Below, in pieces: positions 48,959 to 58,787 of a stretch of 64,000 nt of DNA (position 1 is its first letter; each line of letters opens with the position of its first letter). The DNA comes from Litoribacillus peritrichatus (GTDB taxonomy: Bacteria > Pseudomonadota > Gammaproteobacteria > Pseudomonadales > Litoribrevibacteraceae). Both the position numbers and the translations under genes were made by a program. The notes beneath the pieces are model-generated. The model was not told where the DNA came from, did no database searches, and saw only the letters and a program-made list of their open reading frames with translations. The stretch is from assembly GCF_039537985.1 (NCBI RefSeq), contig NZ_BAABBN010000007.1, positions 1,178,001 through 1,242,000 on the forward strand, in the 5' to 3' direction.

Positions 48959-49591
48959 ATGTCTCAAGTAGATCAGCCAGAAGATCAGTTGAAAGCAAAT
49001 GAAATTGTTGAGCAGGAAGCTGCAGAGCAAGAGGTTGTTGACCAAGTTGAAGAAACACTTGAAGAGGCGGTTGAAGCGGTAGAGATAGATGTGGCTTCTT
49101 TGCAGACTGAACTTGAAAAAGTAAAGGCCGATTTGGCTGATACTAAGGATGCAAGTCTTCGGGTTCAGGCCGAAATGCAGAACGTTCGCCGTCGTGCCGA
49201 GCAGGATGTAGAAAAGGCGCATAAGTTTGCGTTGGAAAAGATGGCTAAAGAGCTATTGGATGTGGCTGATAATCTTGATCGGGCGCTTGAAGCTTCGGTT
49301 GCAGAAAAAGATTCAGAGACGGTTAAGCCTTTGTATGATGGCGTGGCTATGACCCGTGATGGTCTTGCTAGCTTGATGGCTAAATTCAAAATAGAAGCGG
49401 TAAACCCGATGGGTGAGTCGTTTGATCCTCAGTTGCATCAGGCCATGTCAATGATTGAGCAGCCTGATGTTGCACCTAATACTGTGATTGCAGTGATGCA
49501 GAAAGGCTATACCTTGAGCGGTCGCTTGATTCGACCTGCGATGGTTGTTGTGGCGAAAGGTGGTCAGCAAAAAGTTGACGCTGAAGTTTAA
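48959..49591 (+). CDS. grpE: Nucleotide exchange factor GrpE
   Basis: A 210-residue GrpE. Residues 1-50 are unusually acidic (runs of Glu and Val), residues 50-110 form the long dimer coiled coil, and residues 140-205 the beta-wing domain with MTRDGL, NPMGESFDPQLHQAM and GYTLSGRLIRPAMVVVAKG shortened here to GYTLSGRLIRPAMV. It drives ADP release from DnaK. The ATG at 48959 has TTTGGAG eight bases upstream; a TTG six bases earlier is not needed. First gene of grpE-dnaK-dnaJ. Confidence 0.96.
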   Translation: MSQVDQPEDQLKANEIVEQEAAEQEVVDQVEETLEEAVEAVEIDVASLQTELEKVKADLADTKDASLRVQAEMQNVRRRAEQDVEKAHKFALEKMAKELLDVADNLDRALEASVAEKDSETVKPLYDGVAMTRDGLASLMAKFKIEAVNPMGESFDPQLHQAMSMIEQPDVAPNTVIAVMQKGYTLSGRLIRPAMVVVAKGGQQKVDAEV

Positions 49592-49728
49592 GCGAAAAAT
49601 TGTGCTTTATGGCTTGTTTTTTTTATTTTGAGGGGTTGAAACCCTAAAAACCGGCCTTATTAACAGTAGCAAGCAAAGAATTAAGACCTAAAGAAAGGTC
49701 ATTGAATAGAATTTACGGAGTGTGAATT

Positions 49729-51654
49729 ATGGGTAAAATTATCGGTATTGACTTGGGTACAACCAACTCATGTGTGGCTGTTCTGGATGGCGATGCACCT
49801 AAAGTTCTTGAAAATGCGGAAGGCGGTCGTACAACGCCTTCAATCATCGCTTATACAGACGATGGTGAGATTTTGGTGGGTCAGGCAGCAAAGCGTCAGG
49901 CAGTGACTAACCCAGATAATACTCTATACGGTGTTAAGCGTTTGATTGGTCGCAAGTTCGACGAGAAGGCGCTTCAGGAATCACTAAAGCACTTCGCGTT
50001 TAAAGTTGAAAAGGCGGACAACGGTGACGCTTGGGTAAACATTAAGGGCGAAAAGAAAGCGCCACCTCAGATTTCTGCAGAAGTTCTTAAGAAAATGAAG
50101 AAGACTGCAGAGGACTTCCTGGGTGAGCCAGTAACGGAAGCCGTGATTACTGTTCCTGCATACTTTAATGACTCTCAGCGCCAGGCGACTAAAGATGCGG
50201 GTCGTATCGCAGGTCTGGAAGTTAAGCGAATTATTAACGAGCCGACTGCTGCAGCGCTTGCATATGGCATGGATAAGAAACGTGGCGATTCGGTCATTGC
50301 CGTATATGACTTGGGTGGTGGTACTTTTGATATTTCCATCATTGAAATCGCTGAAGTGGATGGTGAGCACCAGTTTGAAGTACTTGCGACCAACGGTAAT
50401 ACTGCATTGGGTGGTGAAGACTTCGATGAGCGTTTGATTGAATATCTTGCTGAAGAGTTCAAGAAAGACAGTGGTATTGATCTTCATAACGATCCGTTGG
50501 CTGTTCAGCGTCTTAAAGAAGCGGCTGAGAAGGCGAAAGTTGAGCTTTCAAGTGCACAAGAAACAGACGTGAACCTGCCGTACATCACTGCGGATGCAAC
50601 GGGCCCTAAGCATTTGGTTGTAAAAGTAACTCGTGCGAAGCTTGAGTCTTTGGTTGAAGACCTTGTAAAAGAGTCGATTGAGCCGGTTCGTACAGCTCTG
50701 AAAGATGCTGGCCTGAAAACATCTGAAGTGGATGATGTGATCTTGGTTGGTGGTCAGACTCGTATGCCGATGGTTCAGAAGGCTGTGACAGACTTCTTTG
50801 GTAAAGAGCCTCGTAAAGACGTTAACCCAGACGAAGCTGTTGCTGTGGGTGCATCTATTCAGGGTGGTGTTCTTGCCGGTGATGTGAAAGATGTATTGCT
50901 TTTGGATGTTACGCCGTTGACGTTGGGTATCGAGACAATGGGTGGTCAGGCAACTCCGCTGATCTCTAAAAATACCACGATCCCTACTCGTAAGTCTGAG
51001 GTTTTCTCAACAGCAGAAGATAATCAGTCGGCAGTAACGATTCACGTGCTTCAAGGTGAGCGTCCGCAGGCTTCTTTGAATAAGTCTTTGGGTCGCTTTG
51101 ACTTGTCGGATATTCCGCCAGCGCAGCGTGGAACACCTCAGATTGAAGTGACATTCGATATCGATGCAAACGGTATTTTGAATGTTTCTGCGAAAGATAA
51201 GGCAACAGGCAAAGAGCAATCTATCGTAATTAAAGCGTCTTCAGGTCTTTCTGATGAAGAAGTGGATGCAATGGTTAAAGATGCAGAGGCGAACGCAGAA
51301 GAAGATCGCCTGTTCCAGGAGAAAGTTCAGACGCGTAACACCGCTGACGGTTTAGTACACGCTTCGCGTAAGATGCTTGAAGAGTCAGGTGATAAGGCTA
51401 CTGAAGAAGAAAAGACTGCAATTGAAACAGCCATTTCTGACTTGGAAGAGGCAATTAAGAATCAAGAGTCAACGAAAGAAGATCTTGAAGCTAAAATTGA
51501 AGCACTTTCCAAAGCTTCTCAGGGTTTGACTGAGAAGATGTATGCTGAACAGGCAGGTGCAGCGGAAGGTCAGCCGCAAGCTGAAGAAGCTTCAGCAGCA
51601 GGCGAAGACGTTGTTGACGCTGAGTTTGAAGAAGTGAAAGACGACAAGAAGTAA
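49729..51654 (+). CDS. dnaK: Chaperone DnaK (Hsp70)
   Basis: A 641-residue Hsp70 of normal length: GIDLGTTNS at the N-terminus, the DLGGGTFDIS phosphate loop, the ILVGGQTRMP motif, substrate domain from about 390 and an acidic tail ending EEVKDDKK, the typical co-chaperone signal. It folds and refolds proteins in an ATP cycle with DnaJ and GrpE. The 137-base gap before it contains a GGGTT/AACCC hairpin (49633-49644), with a TTGAAA that could be a second heat-shock -35. Confidence 0.98.
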   Translation: MGKIIGIDLGTTNSCVAVLDGDAPKVLENAEGGRTTPSIIAYTDDGEILVGQAAKRQAVTNPDNTLYGVKRLIGRKFDEKALQESLKHFAFKVEKADNGDAWVNIKGEKKAPPQISAEVLKKMKKTAEDFLGEPVTEAVITVPAYFNDSQRQATKDAGRIAGLEVKRIINEPTAAALAYGMDKKRGDSVIAVYDLGGGTFDISIIEIAEVDGEHQFEVLATNGNTALGGEDFDERLIEYLAEEFKKDSGIDLHNDPLAVQRLKEAAEKAKVELSSAQETDVNLPYITADATGPKHLVVKVTRAKLESLVEDLVKESIEPVRTALKDAGLKTSEVDDVILVGGQTRMPMVQKAVTDFFGKEPRKDVNPDEAVAVGASIQGGVLAGDVKDVLLLDVTPLTLGIETMGGQATPLISKNTTIPTRKSEVFSTAEDNQSAVTIHVLQGERPQASLNKSLGRFDLSDIPPAQRGTPQIEVTFDIDANGILNVSAKDKATGKEQSIVIKASSGLSDEEVDAMVKDAEANAEEDRLFQEKVQTRNTADGLVHASRKMLEESGDKATEEEKTAIETAISDLEEAIKNQESTKEDLEAKIEALSKASQGLTEKMYAEQAGAAEGQPQAEEASAAGEDVVDAEFEEVKDDKK

Positions 51655-51670
51655 TTCTTAGTTGACTTGT

Positions 51671-51712
51671 AGCCTGCCATGACTCCTGAATTCAGGTAGG
51701 TTGTGGCGGGCT
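51671..51712 (+). other. Nested stem-loop between dnaK and dnaJ
   Basis: Outer eight-base-pair stem AGCCTGCC/GGCGGGCT (51671-51678, 51705-51712) encloses a perfect 12-base palindrome CCTGAATTCAGG (51685-51696). No T-run follows. It may lower dnaJ readthrough or protect the dnaK mRNA end, setting the chaperone ratio. Confidence 0.5.
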
Positions 51713-51789
51713 TACTTCGTTATATGCAGGTCGATTTGTTGGCCTGATAGGGTTTATTCGAAACTTGTTAACTGGATTGCAGCAGAATT

Positions 51790-52926
51790 ATGTCTAAGAG
51801 AGATTATTATGAGGTTCTGGGGGTTGCAAAAGACACCTCGGAGCGTGATCTAAAAAAAGCGTATCGCCGTATGGCAATGAAGTATCATCCGGATAAAAAC
51901 CCTGATGATGCAGAAGCTGAGTCCAAATTTAAAGAAGTTAGCGAGGCGTACGAAGTTTTATCGGATGCAGATAAGCGTCAGGCTTATGATCGCTTTGGTC
52001 ATGCTGGTGTGGATCAGCGTCAGGGTGGAGGTTTTGGCGGTGGCGCCAATAACTTCAGTGACATCTTTGGTGATGTATTTGGTGATATCTTTGGCGGTGC
52101 TCAGGGTGGCGGTGGCAGAACCCGAGCCAGACGAGGGGCTGACCTAAGGTATCCGTTGGATCTTGATCTGGAAGAAGCGGTTCGAGGTGTAACCAAAGAA
52201 ATCAAAATACGTGCTCAGGTCAACTGTAATACGTGTGATGGTTCCGGCGCTAAGAAAGGTACGACGCCGGATACTTGTGGTACCTGTAAAGGTGCTGGTC
52301 AGGTTCGTATGTCTCAGGGATTTTTCTCTGTTCAGCAGACGTGTCCTGTGTGTCATGGTGCAGGACAGGTTGTTAAAGACCCGTGTGGCGATTGTCACGG
52401 CCAGGGTGTGACCCAAGAAGTTAAGACATTGTCCGTGAAGATTCCGGCGGGAGTGGATACAGGAGATCGTATTCGTTTGGCTGGTGAAGGTGAAGCAGGT
52501 GGCAATGGTGGTCCGGCGGGAGACTTGTACGTACAGGTTGAAGTTCGTGAGCATGCTATTTTCCAGCGAGATGGCCGTAATTTATATTGTGATGTGCCAA
52601 TCAGTTTTGCTGATGCTTCTTTGGGTGGTGAGCTTGAGGTTCCAACCCTTGATGGGCGTGTTAAGCTGAAGATTCCTGCGGAAACTCAGACGGGTAAATT
52701 ATTCCGTTTACGTGGCAAGGGTGTCAGTTCGGTGCGTGGTGGCGGCCCTGGTGATTTAATGTGTCGTGTAGTGGTTGAGACGCCGGTGAATCTGTCTAAA
52801 CGCCAAAAAGAGTTGTTGGAAGAATTTCAGCAGACACTGGAAGACAGTGAAAGTAAGAATCAGTCGCCTCAGAAAACCACTTGGTTTGAAGGGGTTAAGA
52901 ACTTCTTTGAAGACATGAAGTTTTAA
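51790..52926 (+). CDS. dnaJ: Co-chaperone DnaJ (Hsp40)
   Basis: A 378-residue type I Hsp40: J-domain with YHPDKN (the HPD at 33-35), Gly/Phe-rich linker (residues 75-110), zinc domain with four CxxCxGxG repeats (CNTCDGSG, CGTCKGAG, CPVCHGAG, CGDCHGQG) and the C-terminal substrate domains. It delivers clients to DnaK and triggers its ATPase. Starts 135 bases after dnaK. Confidence 0.97.
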   Translation: MSKRDYYEVLGVAKDTSERDLKKAYRRMAMKYHPDKNPDDAEAESKFKEVSEAYEVLSDADKRQAYDRFGHAGVDQRQGGGFGGGANNFSDIFGDVFGDIFGGAQGGGGRTRARRGADLRYPLDLDLEEAVRGVTKEIKIRAQVNCNTCDGSGAKKGTTPDTCGTCKGAGQVRMSQGFFSVQQTCPVCHGAGQVVKDPCGDCHGQGVTQEVKTLSVKIPAGVDTGDRIRLAGEGEAGGNGGPAGDLYVQVEVREHAIFQRDGRNLYCDVPISFADASLGGELEVPTLDGRVKLKIPAETQTGKLFRLRGKGVSSVRGGGPGDLMCRVVVETPVNLSKRQKELLEEFQQTLEDSESKNQSPQKTTWFEGVKNFFEDMKF

Positions 52927-53036
52927 TGTCTGATTTTTTACTCATTATCAGCGCTGTGAAATGGGCTTGTCTGTTTTAGGTTGTTGATGGTGGGTTTATT
53001 CTGAATCTCTTATTTTTGAGTTTCGGAATTTCAAAG

Positions 53037-53071
53037 AAAGCGCTAAATCATCTTGGTTTAGCGCTTTTTTT
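53037..53071 (+). terminator. Terminator of the dnaK operon
   Basis: An 11-base-pair perfect stem (AAAGCGCTAAA with TTTAGCGCTTT), nine-base loop, then T-run to 53071. Confidence 0.92.
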
Positions 53072-53188
53072 ATGAAATCATGCGCGGATTGCCTTGTTGG
53101 TTGGTGCTGAGCTAAGGTTGGTTTGGGTTTGGCGTGAATGATTGTTTTTGAATAAATTGTTTTTGAATTAATTGTTGGGGAGCAGCTA

Positions 53189-53998
53189 GTGGTTAAAGTA
53201 GGTATTGTTGGTGCAAATGGCCGGATGGGAAAAACCTTAATAGAGGCTGTTGTGGCGGCAGAGGGCGCTGAATTGGCTGCTGCGGTTGTTCATCCTGAAA
53301 GTTCATTGGTTGGTGCGGACGCAGGTGAAATTGCAGGTGTTGGCCGCTTGGGGGTTTCGACGGTAGATGCTTTGTCGAAAGCGATTGAGCAGATTGATGT
53401 GTTGGTCGATTTTACCAGTATTGAAATGACGCTGGATAACATTGCGCAGTGTCGCGAGGCTGGTAAATCCATTGTCATTGGTACTACCGGGTTTGATGTA
53501 GCTCAGAAAGCTCAGCTAAGTGCCGCCGCGTTAGATATTCCGGTTGTGTTTGCGCCGAACATGAGTGTTGGTGTAAATCTGTGTTTGAAGTTGTTGGAAA
53601 TGACGGCGCGCGTTGTAGGCGATGATTCGGATATTGAAATTATCGAAGCGCATCACCGTCATAAGGTGGATGCACCTTCAGGCACAGCGGTTCGCATGGG
53701 GGAAGTGGTTGCTGAAACCTTGGGTCGCGACCTGAGCAAGTGTGCTGTGTATGGTCGTCAGGGGCAGGAAGGTCCACGTAAGAAGGATACCATTGGGTTT
53801 GAAACCATTCGTGCCGGGGATGTTGTGGGAGATCATACGGTATTGTTTGCGGCTGATGGGGAGAGAATTGAAATTACCCATAAGGCGAGCAGTCGTATGA
53901 CTTTTGCTAAAGGTGCTGTCAGGGCTGCGACTTGGTTATCTGGTAAGTCTGCGGGCTTGTACGATATGCAGGATGTGCTTGAATTGAAAGACGTTTAA
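53189..53998 (+). CDS. dapB: 4-hydroxy-tetrahydrodipicolinate reductase
   Basis: A 269-residue DapB: N-terminal Rossmann motif GANGRMGK, central FTSIE and GTTGFD, and the catalytic EAHHRHKVDAPSGTA block with the His pair and Lys. It makes tetrahydrodipicolinate for lysine and peptidoglycan diaminopimelate. The start is GTG at 53189 behind TTGGGGAG. Its place between dnaJ and carA is standard for pseudomonads and relatives. Confidence 0.97.
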   Translation: MVKVGIVGANGRMGKTLIEAVVAAEGAELAAAVVHPESSLVGADAGEIAGVGRLGVSTVDALSKAIEQIDVLVDFTSIEMTLDNIAQCREAGKSIVIGTTGFDVAQKAQLSAAALDIPVVFAPNMSVGVNLCLKLLEMTARVVGDDSDIEIIEAHHRHKVDAPSGTAVRMGEVVAETLGRDLSKCAVYGRQGQEGPRKKDTIGFETIRAGDVVGDHTVLFAADGERIEITHKASSRMTFAKGAVRAATWLSGKSAGLYDMQDVLELKDV

Positions 53999-54300
53999 TA
54001 ATTTATGCAGTGGTGCTTTTATCTTTTATGTTTAAAAAAGATAAAAATCCAGATGACAGTTGGGTGATAATTTCGTAAAATGCGCCAAATTTTGGGCAGG
54101 TGAAATTGATAAACTGTCGTTTGTGATGGATTACCGGGTAATAATTATGGAAAAGCGGGATAGAGCTAAATCGATTTAATCGAAGTTGCTCATCTCGCTT
54201 TTTTGCGATTTGCGGAAAGGTCACTTGCCTAAGAGAAAATTTTCTACCGCCTGGGGTTCTCCAGGTCTATGCGTAGCAGCACATATGCGGGGAGGTTGCA
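53999..54300 (+). other. carA leader region
   Basis: 302 bases between dapB and carA containing a possible leader peptide and a terminator hairpin (listed separately), followed by a smaller CCTGG/CCAGG hairpin (54251-54266) and a GGGGAGG ribosome site for carA. Confidence 0.6.
54147..54204 (+). promoter_or_regulatory. Putative attenuator of carAB with leader peptide MEKRDRAKSI
   Basis: A hairpin of 11 pairs with one bulge (54155-54166 with 54188-54198) followed by six T (54199-54204) forms a rho-independent terminator 97 bases before carA. A ten-codon frame (54147-54179) with two Arg codons, CGG and AGA, runs through its left arm, so a ribosome on it could prevent the hairpin. Control by arginine or pyrimidines is known for carAB in other bacteria; the mechanism here is inference. 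Confidence 0.5.
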
Positions 54301-55434
54301 TTGAGTAAACCAGCAATACTGGCTCTAGAAGACGGCAGTATTTTTAAAGGGATCTCTATAGGGGCTGACGGTCAGTCAGCGGGTGAGGTTGTTTTTAATA
54401 CTTCAATGACTGGCTATCAAGAAATCTTGACGGATCCTTCTTACGCTCGTCAAATCGTAACTTTGACGTACCCTCACATCGGGAACGTAGGTGTAAACAC
54501 TGAAGATGAAGAAGCAACAGAGATTCATTCGGCTGGTTTGGTTATCCGCGATCTGCCTTTGATTGCAAGTAACTGGCGTTCAGAGAAAACGTTGGATCAA
54601 TACCTTCGTGATCGCAACATCGTTGGTATCGCTGAAATTGATACACGTCGCTTGACTCGTTTACTTCGTGAAAAAGGCGCGCTTGCCGGTTGTATCATCG
54701 CGGGTGATGAAGTGACTGAAGAAACAGCACTCGAAGCAGCGAAAGCTTTCCCAGGGTTGAAGGGAATGGATTTAGCGAAAGAGGTCACTGTTGCTGAGTC
54801 TTATGGTTGGGTCGATGGTGAGTGGGAGTTGGGTTCTGGTTATAAAACAATGTCAGAAGCAGAGCTACCGTACCATGTGGTTGCTTACGATTTCGGAGTA
54901 AAGCGAAATATCCTTCGTATGCTGGCGGCTCGCGGTTGTAAATTGACTGTTGTTCCTGCCAAGACACCCGCAGGTGATGTGTTGGCGATGAACCCGGATG
55001 GTATCTTCTTATCCAATGGTCCTGGTGATCCGGAGCCGTGCGATTACGCCATCACAGCGATTAAAGAAATTCTTGAAACTGATATTCCTGTATTTGGTAT
55101 TTGTTTGGGGCATCAGTTGTTGTCTTTGGCCAGTGGCGCGAAAACAGCCAAAATGAAGTTTGGTCATCACGGTGGTAACCATCCGGTTCAGGATCTTGAA
55201 ACCAAGCAGGTTATGATTACCAGTCAGAACCACGGCTTTGCTGTGGATGAAGCGAGCTTGCCTTCCAATATGGAGGCAACCCATAAGTCGCTTTTTGATG
55301 GCTCATTGCAGGGCGTTCGTCGCACTGATAAGCCAGCATTCAGCTTCCAGGGACACCCTGAAGCTAGCCCGGGGCCGCATGATATTGCTCCGTTGTTTGA
55401 TCGCTTTATAGATTTGATCAAGGCAGCTAAATAA
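54301..55434 (+). CDS. carA: Carbamoyl-phosphate synthase small subunit
   Basis: A 377-residue glutamine amidotransferase subunit: N-terminal CPSase domain (FNTSMTGYQEILTDPSY) and class I GATase with the nucleophile in FGICLGHQLL and the His-Glu pair in GHPEASPGPHD. It supplies ammonia to CarB for arginine and pyrimidine synthesis. The start is TTG at 54301 after GGGGAGG; no ATG is available in the right place. Likely controlled by the attenuator upstream. Confidence 0.96.
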   Translation: MSKPAILALEDGSIFKGISIGADGQSAGEVVFNTSMTGYQEILTDPSYARQIVTLTYPHIGNVGVNTEDEEATEIHSAGLVIRDLPLIASNWRSEKTLDQYLRDRNIVGIAEIDTRRLTRLLREKGALAGCIIAGDEVTEETALEAAKAFPGLKGMDLAKEVTVAESYGWVDGEWELGSGYKTMSEAELPYHVVAYDFGVKRNILRMLAARGCKLTVVPAKTPAGDVLAMNPDGIFLSNGPGDPEPCDYAITAIKEILETDIPVFGICLGHQLLSLASGAKTAKMKFGHHGGNHPVQDLETKQVMITSQNHGFAVDEASLPSNMEATHKSLFDGSLQGVRRTDKPAFSFQGHPEASPGPHDIAPLFDRFIDLIKAAK

Positions 55435-55473
55435 AACCGGAATGAGATAGGTGCCTGTTTCCGGTTCAGGCAC
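55435..55473 (+). other. Interlocking stems between carA and carB (possible pseudoknot)
   Basis: AACCGGAA (55435-55442) pairs with TTCCGGTT (55459-55466), while GTGCCTG (55451-55457) in that loop pairs with CAGGCAC (55467-55473) just outside. The arrangement is that of an H-type pseudoknot or of two competing hairpins, directly after the carA stop. Confidence 0.55.
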
Positions 55474-55565
55474 GCATGCGAGATCCTTTTCTTGGATTAA
55501 AGGCTTAATAGGCAGACATCAGCTCTATTAAGCAAGAACGAATTTTACACTTACGGTTTCGAGCA

Positions 55566-58500
55566 ATGCCAAAACGTACAGACATACAATCAGTTCTGAT
55601 TCTAGGTGCAGGCCCAATTATTATTGGTCAGGCATGTGAGTTTGATTATTCAGGGGCGCAAGCGTGTAAAGCTCTGCGTGAAGAAGGTTATCGGGTTATT
55701 TTGGTTAACTCGAACCCAGCCACGATCATGACCGATCCAACGATGGCCGATGCAACATACATCGAGCCGATTCACTGGACGACCGTAGAAAAAATTATTG
55801 AAAAAGAGCGCCCGGATGTATTGCTTCCTACGATGGGTGGTCAGACCGCTTTGAACTGTGCGCTGGATCTTGAGCGTGAAGGTGTGCTTGAGAAGTACGG
55901 CGTTGAAATGATTGGTGCAAACGCTGATACAATTGATAAAGCGGAAGATCGTGATCGTTTCGATCAGGCAATGAAAAAGATTGGCCTGAAAACGCCGGAA
56001 GCGGCCATTGCTCATAGCATGGAAGAGGCTTATCAGGTTCTTGATCAGATTGGCTTTCCTGCGATTATTCGTCCTTCATTCACGATGGGTGGTACCGGCG
56101 GTGGTATTGCTTATAACCGTGAAGAGTTCCAAGAGATTTGTGAGCGTGGTTTAGATCTATCTCCTACGTCTGAGTTGCTGATCGATAAGTCCCTTATCGG
56201 TTGGAAAGAGTACGAGATGGAAGTGGTTCGTGATAAGAACGACAACTGCATCATCGTTTGTTCTATTGAAAACTTTGATGCGATGGGTGTTCACACTGGT
56301 GACTCGATCACGGTGGCGCCTGCGCAAACATTGACTGACAAAGAACTGCAGATCATGCGTGATGCTTCTTTGGCTGTATTGCGTGAGATCGGTGTGGAAA
56401 CGGGTGGCTCAAACGTTCAGTTTGGTCTGTGCCCTGAGACCGGGGAAATGGTTGTTATCGAGATGAACCCTCGTGTGTCTCGTTCTTCTGCGCTGGCATC
56501 AAAAGCAACGGGCTTCCCGATTGCTAAGATCGCTGCAAAATTGGCGGTAGGCTATACCCTTGATGAGCTGCAAAATGATATTACCGGTGGTGCAACACCT
56601 GCGTCATTTGAGCCTTCAATTGATTACGTTGTTACTAAAATCCCTCGTTTCACCTTTGAGAAGTTCCCGCAGGCGAATGATCGTCTGACAACACAGATGA
56701 AGTCTGTTGGTGAAGTGATGGCGATTGGTCGTACGTTCCAGGAATCAATGCAGAAAGCATTGCGTGGCCTGGAAGTGGGATCATGTGGTTTTGACGAGAT
56801 CCTGGACTTCTCTCAGGAAGATGCGAAAGACACGTTAATTCATGAATTGAAGTCGCCTGGTGCTGAGCGTGCTTGGTACGTGGGTGATGCTTTCCGTTCT
56901 GGTATGACCGTAGACGAAGTCTACAAGTTGTCTGGTATCGACCCTTGGTATTTGGTTCAAATTGAACAAATTATTCAGATTGAAGAAGAATTGAAGTCTT
57001 CAGCGTTGTCTGATCTGACCTCGGATAAAATGTATCAGCTGAAGCGCAAAGGTTTTTCAGATACCCGGTTAGCTCAATTGCTGGCTGTTTCTGAAAAATC
57101 ATTGCGTAAGCATCGTCAGGCGCTGGGTATTCGCCCGGTTTATAAGCGTGTTGATACTTGTGCGGCGGAATTCTCGTCAGATACGGCTTATATGTATTCC
57201 ACTTACGAAGAAGAGTGTGAAGCTCAGCCATCTGAGAAAGACAAGATTATGGTGTTGGGCGGTGGTCCTAACCGAATTGGTCAAGGTATTGAGTTTGATT
57301 ACTGCTGTGTTCATGCTGCGCTTGCGATGCGTGATGACGGTTACGAAACCATTATGGTGAACTGTAACCCGGAAACAGTATCAACGGATTATGACACTTC
57401 AGATCGATTGTTCTTTGAGCCGGTTACACTGGAAGACGTGCTTGAAATTGTAGATCTTGAAAAACCAAAAGGCGTGATTGTTCAGTTTGGTGGCCAGACG
57501 CCGCTTAAATTGGCCCGTGAACTGGAAGCTGCAGGCGTGCCTATCATTGGTACTAGCCCTGAGGCAATTGACCGAGCGGAAGATCGTGAGCGTTTCCAGC
57601 AAATGGTACAGCGTCTTGATATCAAACAGCCGCCTAATACTACGGTTCGCTCTTCTGAAGAAGCGGTCAAAGCTGCGGATGCAATTGGTTATCCTTTGGT
57701 TGTTCGCCCATCTTATGTATTGGGTGGCCGTGCCATGGAGATCGTATACAGCGAAACTGAATTGAATCGTTATATGCGTGAAGCAGTGAGTGTGTCTAAT
57801 GAGTCTCCTGTTTTGCTGGATCACTTTCTGAATTGTGCGATTGAAGTTGATATTGATGCGGTATCGGACGGCAAAGAAGTTGTGATTGGTGCCATCATGC
57901 AGCACATTGAACAGGCTGGGGTTCACTCTGGTGACTCTGCGTGTTCCTTGCCTCCATACTCGCTTCCTGCAGATGTGCAGAATGATATGCGTGATATGGT
58001 TAAGCGCATGGCGCTTGAGTTGGGTGTTGTTGGCTTGATGAATGTTCAGCTTGCGTATCAGGACGGTGAAATTTATGTGATTGAGGTGAATCCTCGTGCT
58101 TCACGTACCGTGCCGTTCGTATCTAAGTGTATTGGTCGCTCTCTGGCTCAGGTTGCTGCGCGCTGTATGGCGGGTGTTTCTCTGGCTGATCAGAACTTTA
58201 CGAATGAAATTGTGCCTCCTTTCTACAGTGTGAAAGAAGCGATTTTCCCATTCAATAAGTTCCAGGGGGTAGATCCGATTTTAGGCCCTGAGATGAAGTC
58301 TACTGGTGAAGTGATGGGGGTTGGTAATACCTTCGGTGAAGCTTTCAGTAAGGCAGTAAAAGCCGGTGGTGAAGTACTTCCTACTTCGGGTCGGGCCTTT
58401 GTCAGTGTTCGTGATGCAGATAAATCAGGTGTGGTTGAGTTAGCGGAAGGTCTGATTAAACAAGGTTTTGATCTTTGTGCTACAGGTGGCACTTGTGATG

Positions 58501-58787
58501 TAATCGAACAGGCTGGTTTGACCATCGAGCGCGTAAATAAAGTAAAAGAAGGTCGTCCACATATCGTTGATATGATCAAAAATGATGAGATCGTATTGAT
58601 TGTAAATACTACTGAAGGGCGTAAGTCTATTGAAGATTCGGCCATGATTCGTCGTAGTGCGTTGCAACATAAGGTGTATTGCACAACTACGTTGGCAGGT
58701 GCATTTGCTGCGTTGCATGCACTTGAAAGTGGTGAAGAAAAGACAGTGCGTCGTTTGCAAGAGTTGCACGAAGGAATTAACGCATGA
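55566..58787 (+). CDS. carB: Carbamoyl-phosphate synthase large subunit
   Basis: A 1073-residue CarB of normal length with two homologous ATP-grasp halves (GAGPIIIGQACEFDYSG and GGGPNRIGQGIEFDYCC at the two biotin-carboxylase-like N-domains, each shortened by its first residues here), an oligomerisation domain near 400-550, and a C-terminal MGS-like allosteric domain (residues 940-1073) that binds UMP and ornithine in enterics. It joins bicarbonate, ammonia and two ATP. The stop overlaps the greA start in ATGA. Confidence 0.98.
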   Translation: MPKRTDIQSVLILGAGPIIIGQACEFDYSGAQACKALREEGYRVILVNSNPATIMTDPTMADATYIEPIHWTTVEKIIEKERPDVLLPTMGGQTALNCALDLEREGVLEKYGVEMIGANADTIDKAEDRDRFDQAMKKIGLKTPEAAIAHSMEEAYQVLDQIGFPAIIRPSFTMGGTGGGIAYNREEFQEICERGLDLSPTSELLIDKSLIGWKEYEMEVVRDKNDNCIIVCSIENFDAMGVHTGDSITVAPAQTLTDKELQIMRDASLAVLREIGVETGGSNVQFGLCPETGEMVVIEMNPRVSRSSALASKATGFPIAKIAAKLAVGYTLDELQNDITGGATPASFEPSIDYVVTKIPRFTFEKFPQANDRLTTQMKSVGEVMAIGRTFQESMQKALRGLEVGSCGFDEILDFSQEDAKDTLIHELKSPGAERAWYVGDAFRSGMTVDEVYKLSGIDPWYLVQIEQIIQIEEELKSSALSDLTSDKMYQLKRKGFSDTRLAQLLAVSEKSLRKHRQALGIRPVYKRVDTCAAEFSSDTAYMYSTYEEECEAQPSEKDKIMVLGGGPNRIGQGIEFDYCCVHAALAMRDDGYETIMVNCNPETVSTDYDTSDRLFFEPVTLEDVLEIVDLEKPKGVIVQFGGQTPLKLARELEAAGVPIIGTSPEAIDRAEDRERFQQMVQRLDIKQPPNTTVRSSEEAVKAADAIGYPLVVRPSYVLGGRAMEIVYSETELNRYMREAVSVSNESPVLLDHFLNCAIEVDIDAVSDGKEVVIGAIMQHIEQAGVHSGDSACSLPPYSLPADVQNDMRDMVKRMALELGVVGLMNVQLAYQDGEIYVIEVNPRASRTVPFVSKCIGRSLAQVAARCMAGVSLADQNFTNEIVPPFYSVKEAIFPFNKFQGVDPILGPEMKSTGEVMGVGNTFGEAFSKAVKAGGEVLPTSGRAFVSVRDADKSGVVELAEGLIKQGFDLCATGGTCDVIEQAGLTIERVNKVKEGRPHIVDMIKNDEIVLIVNTTEGRKSIEDSAMIRRSALQHKVYCTTTLAGAFAALHALESGEEKTVRRLQELHEGINA

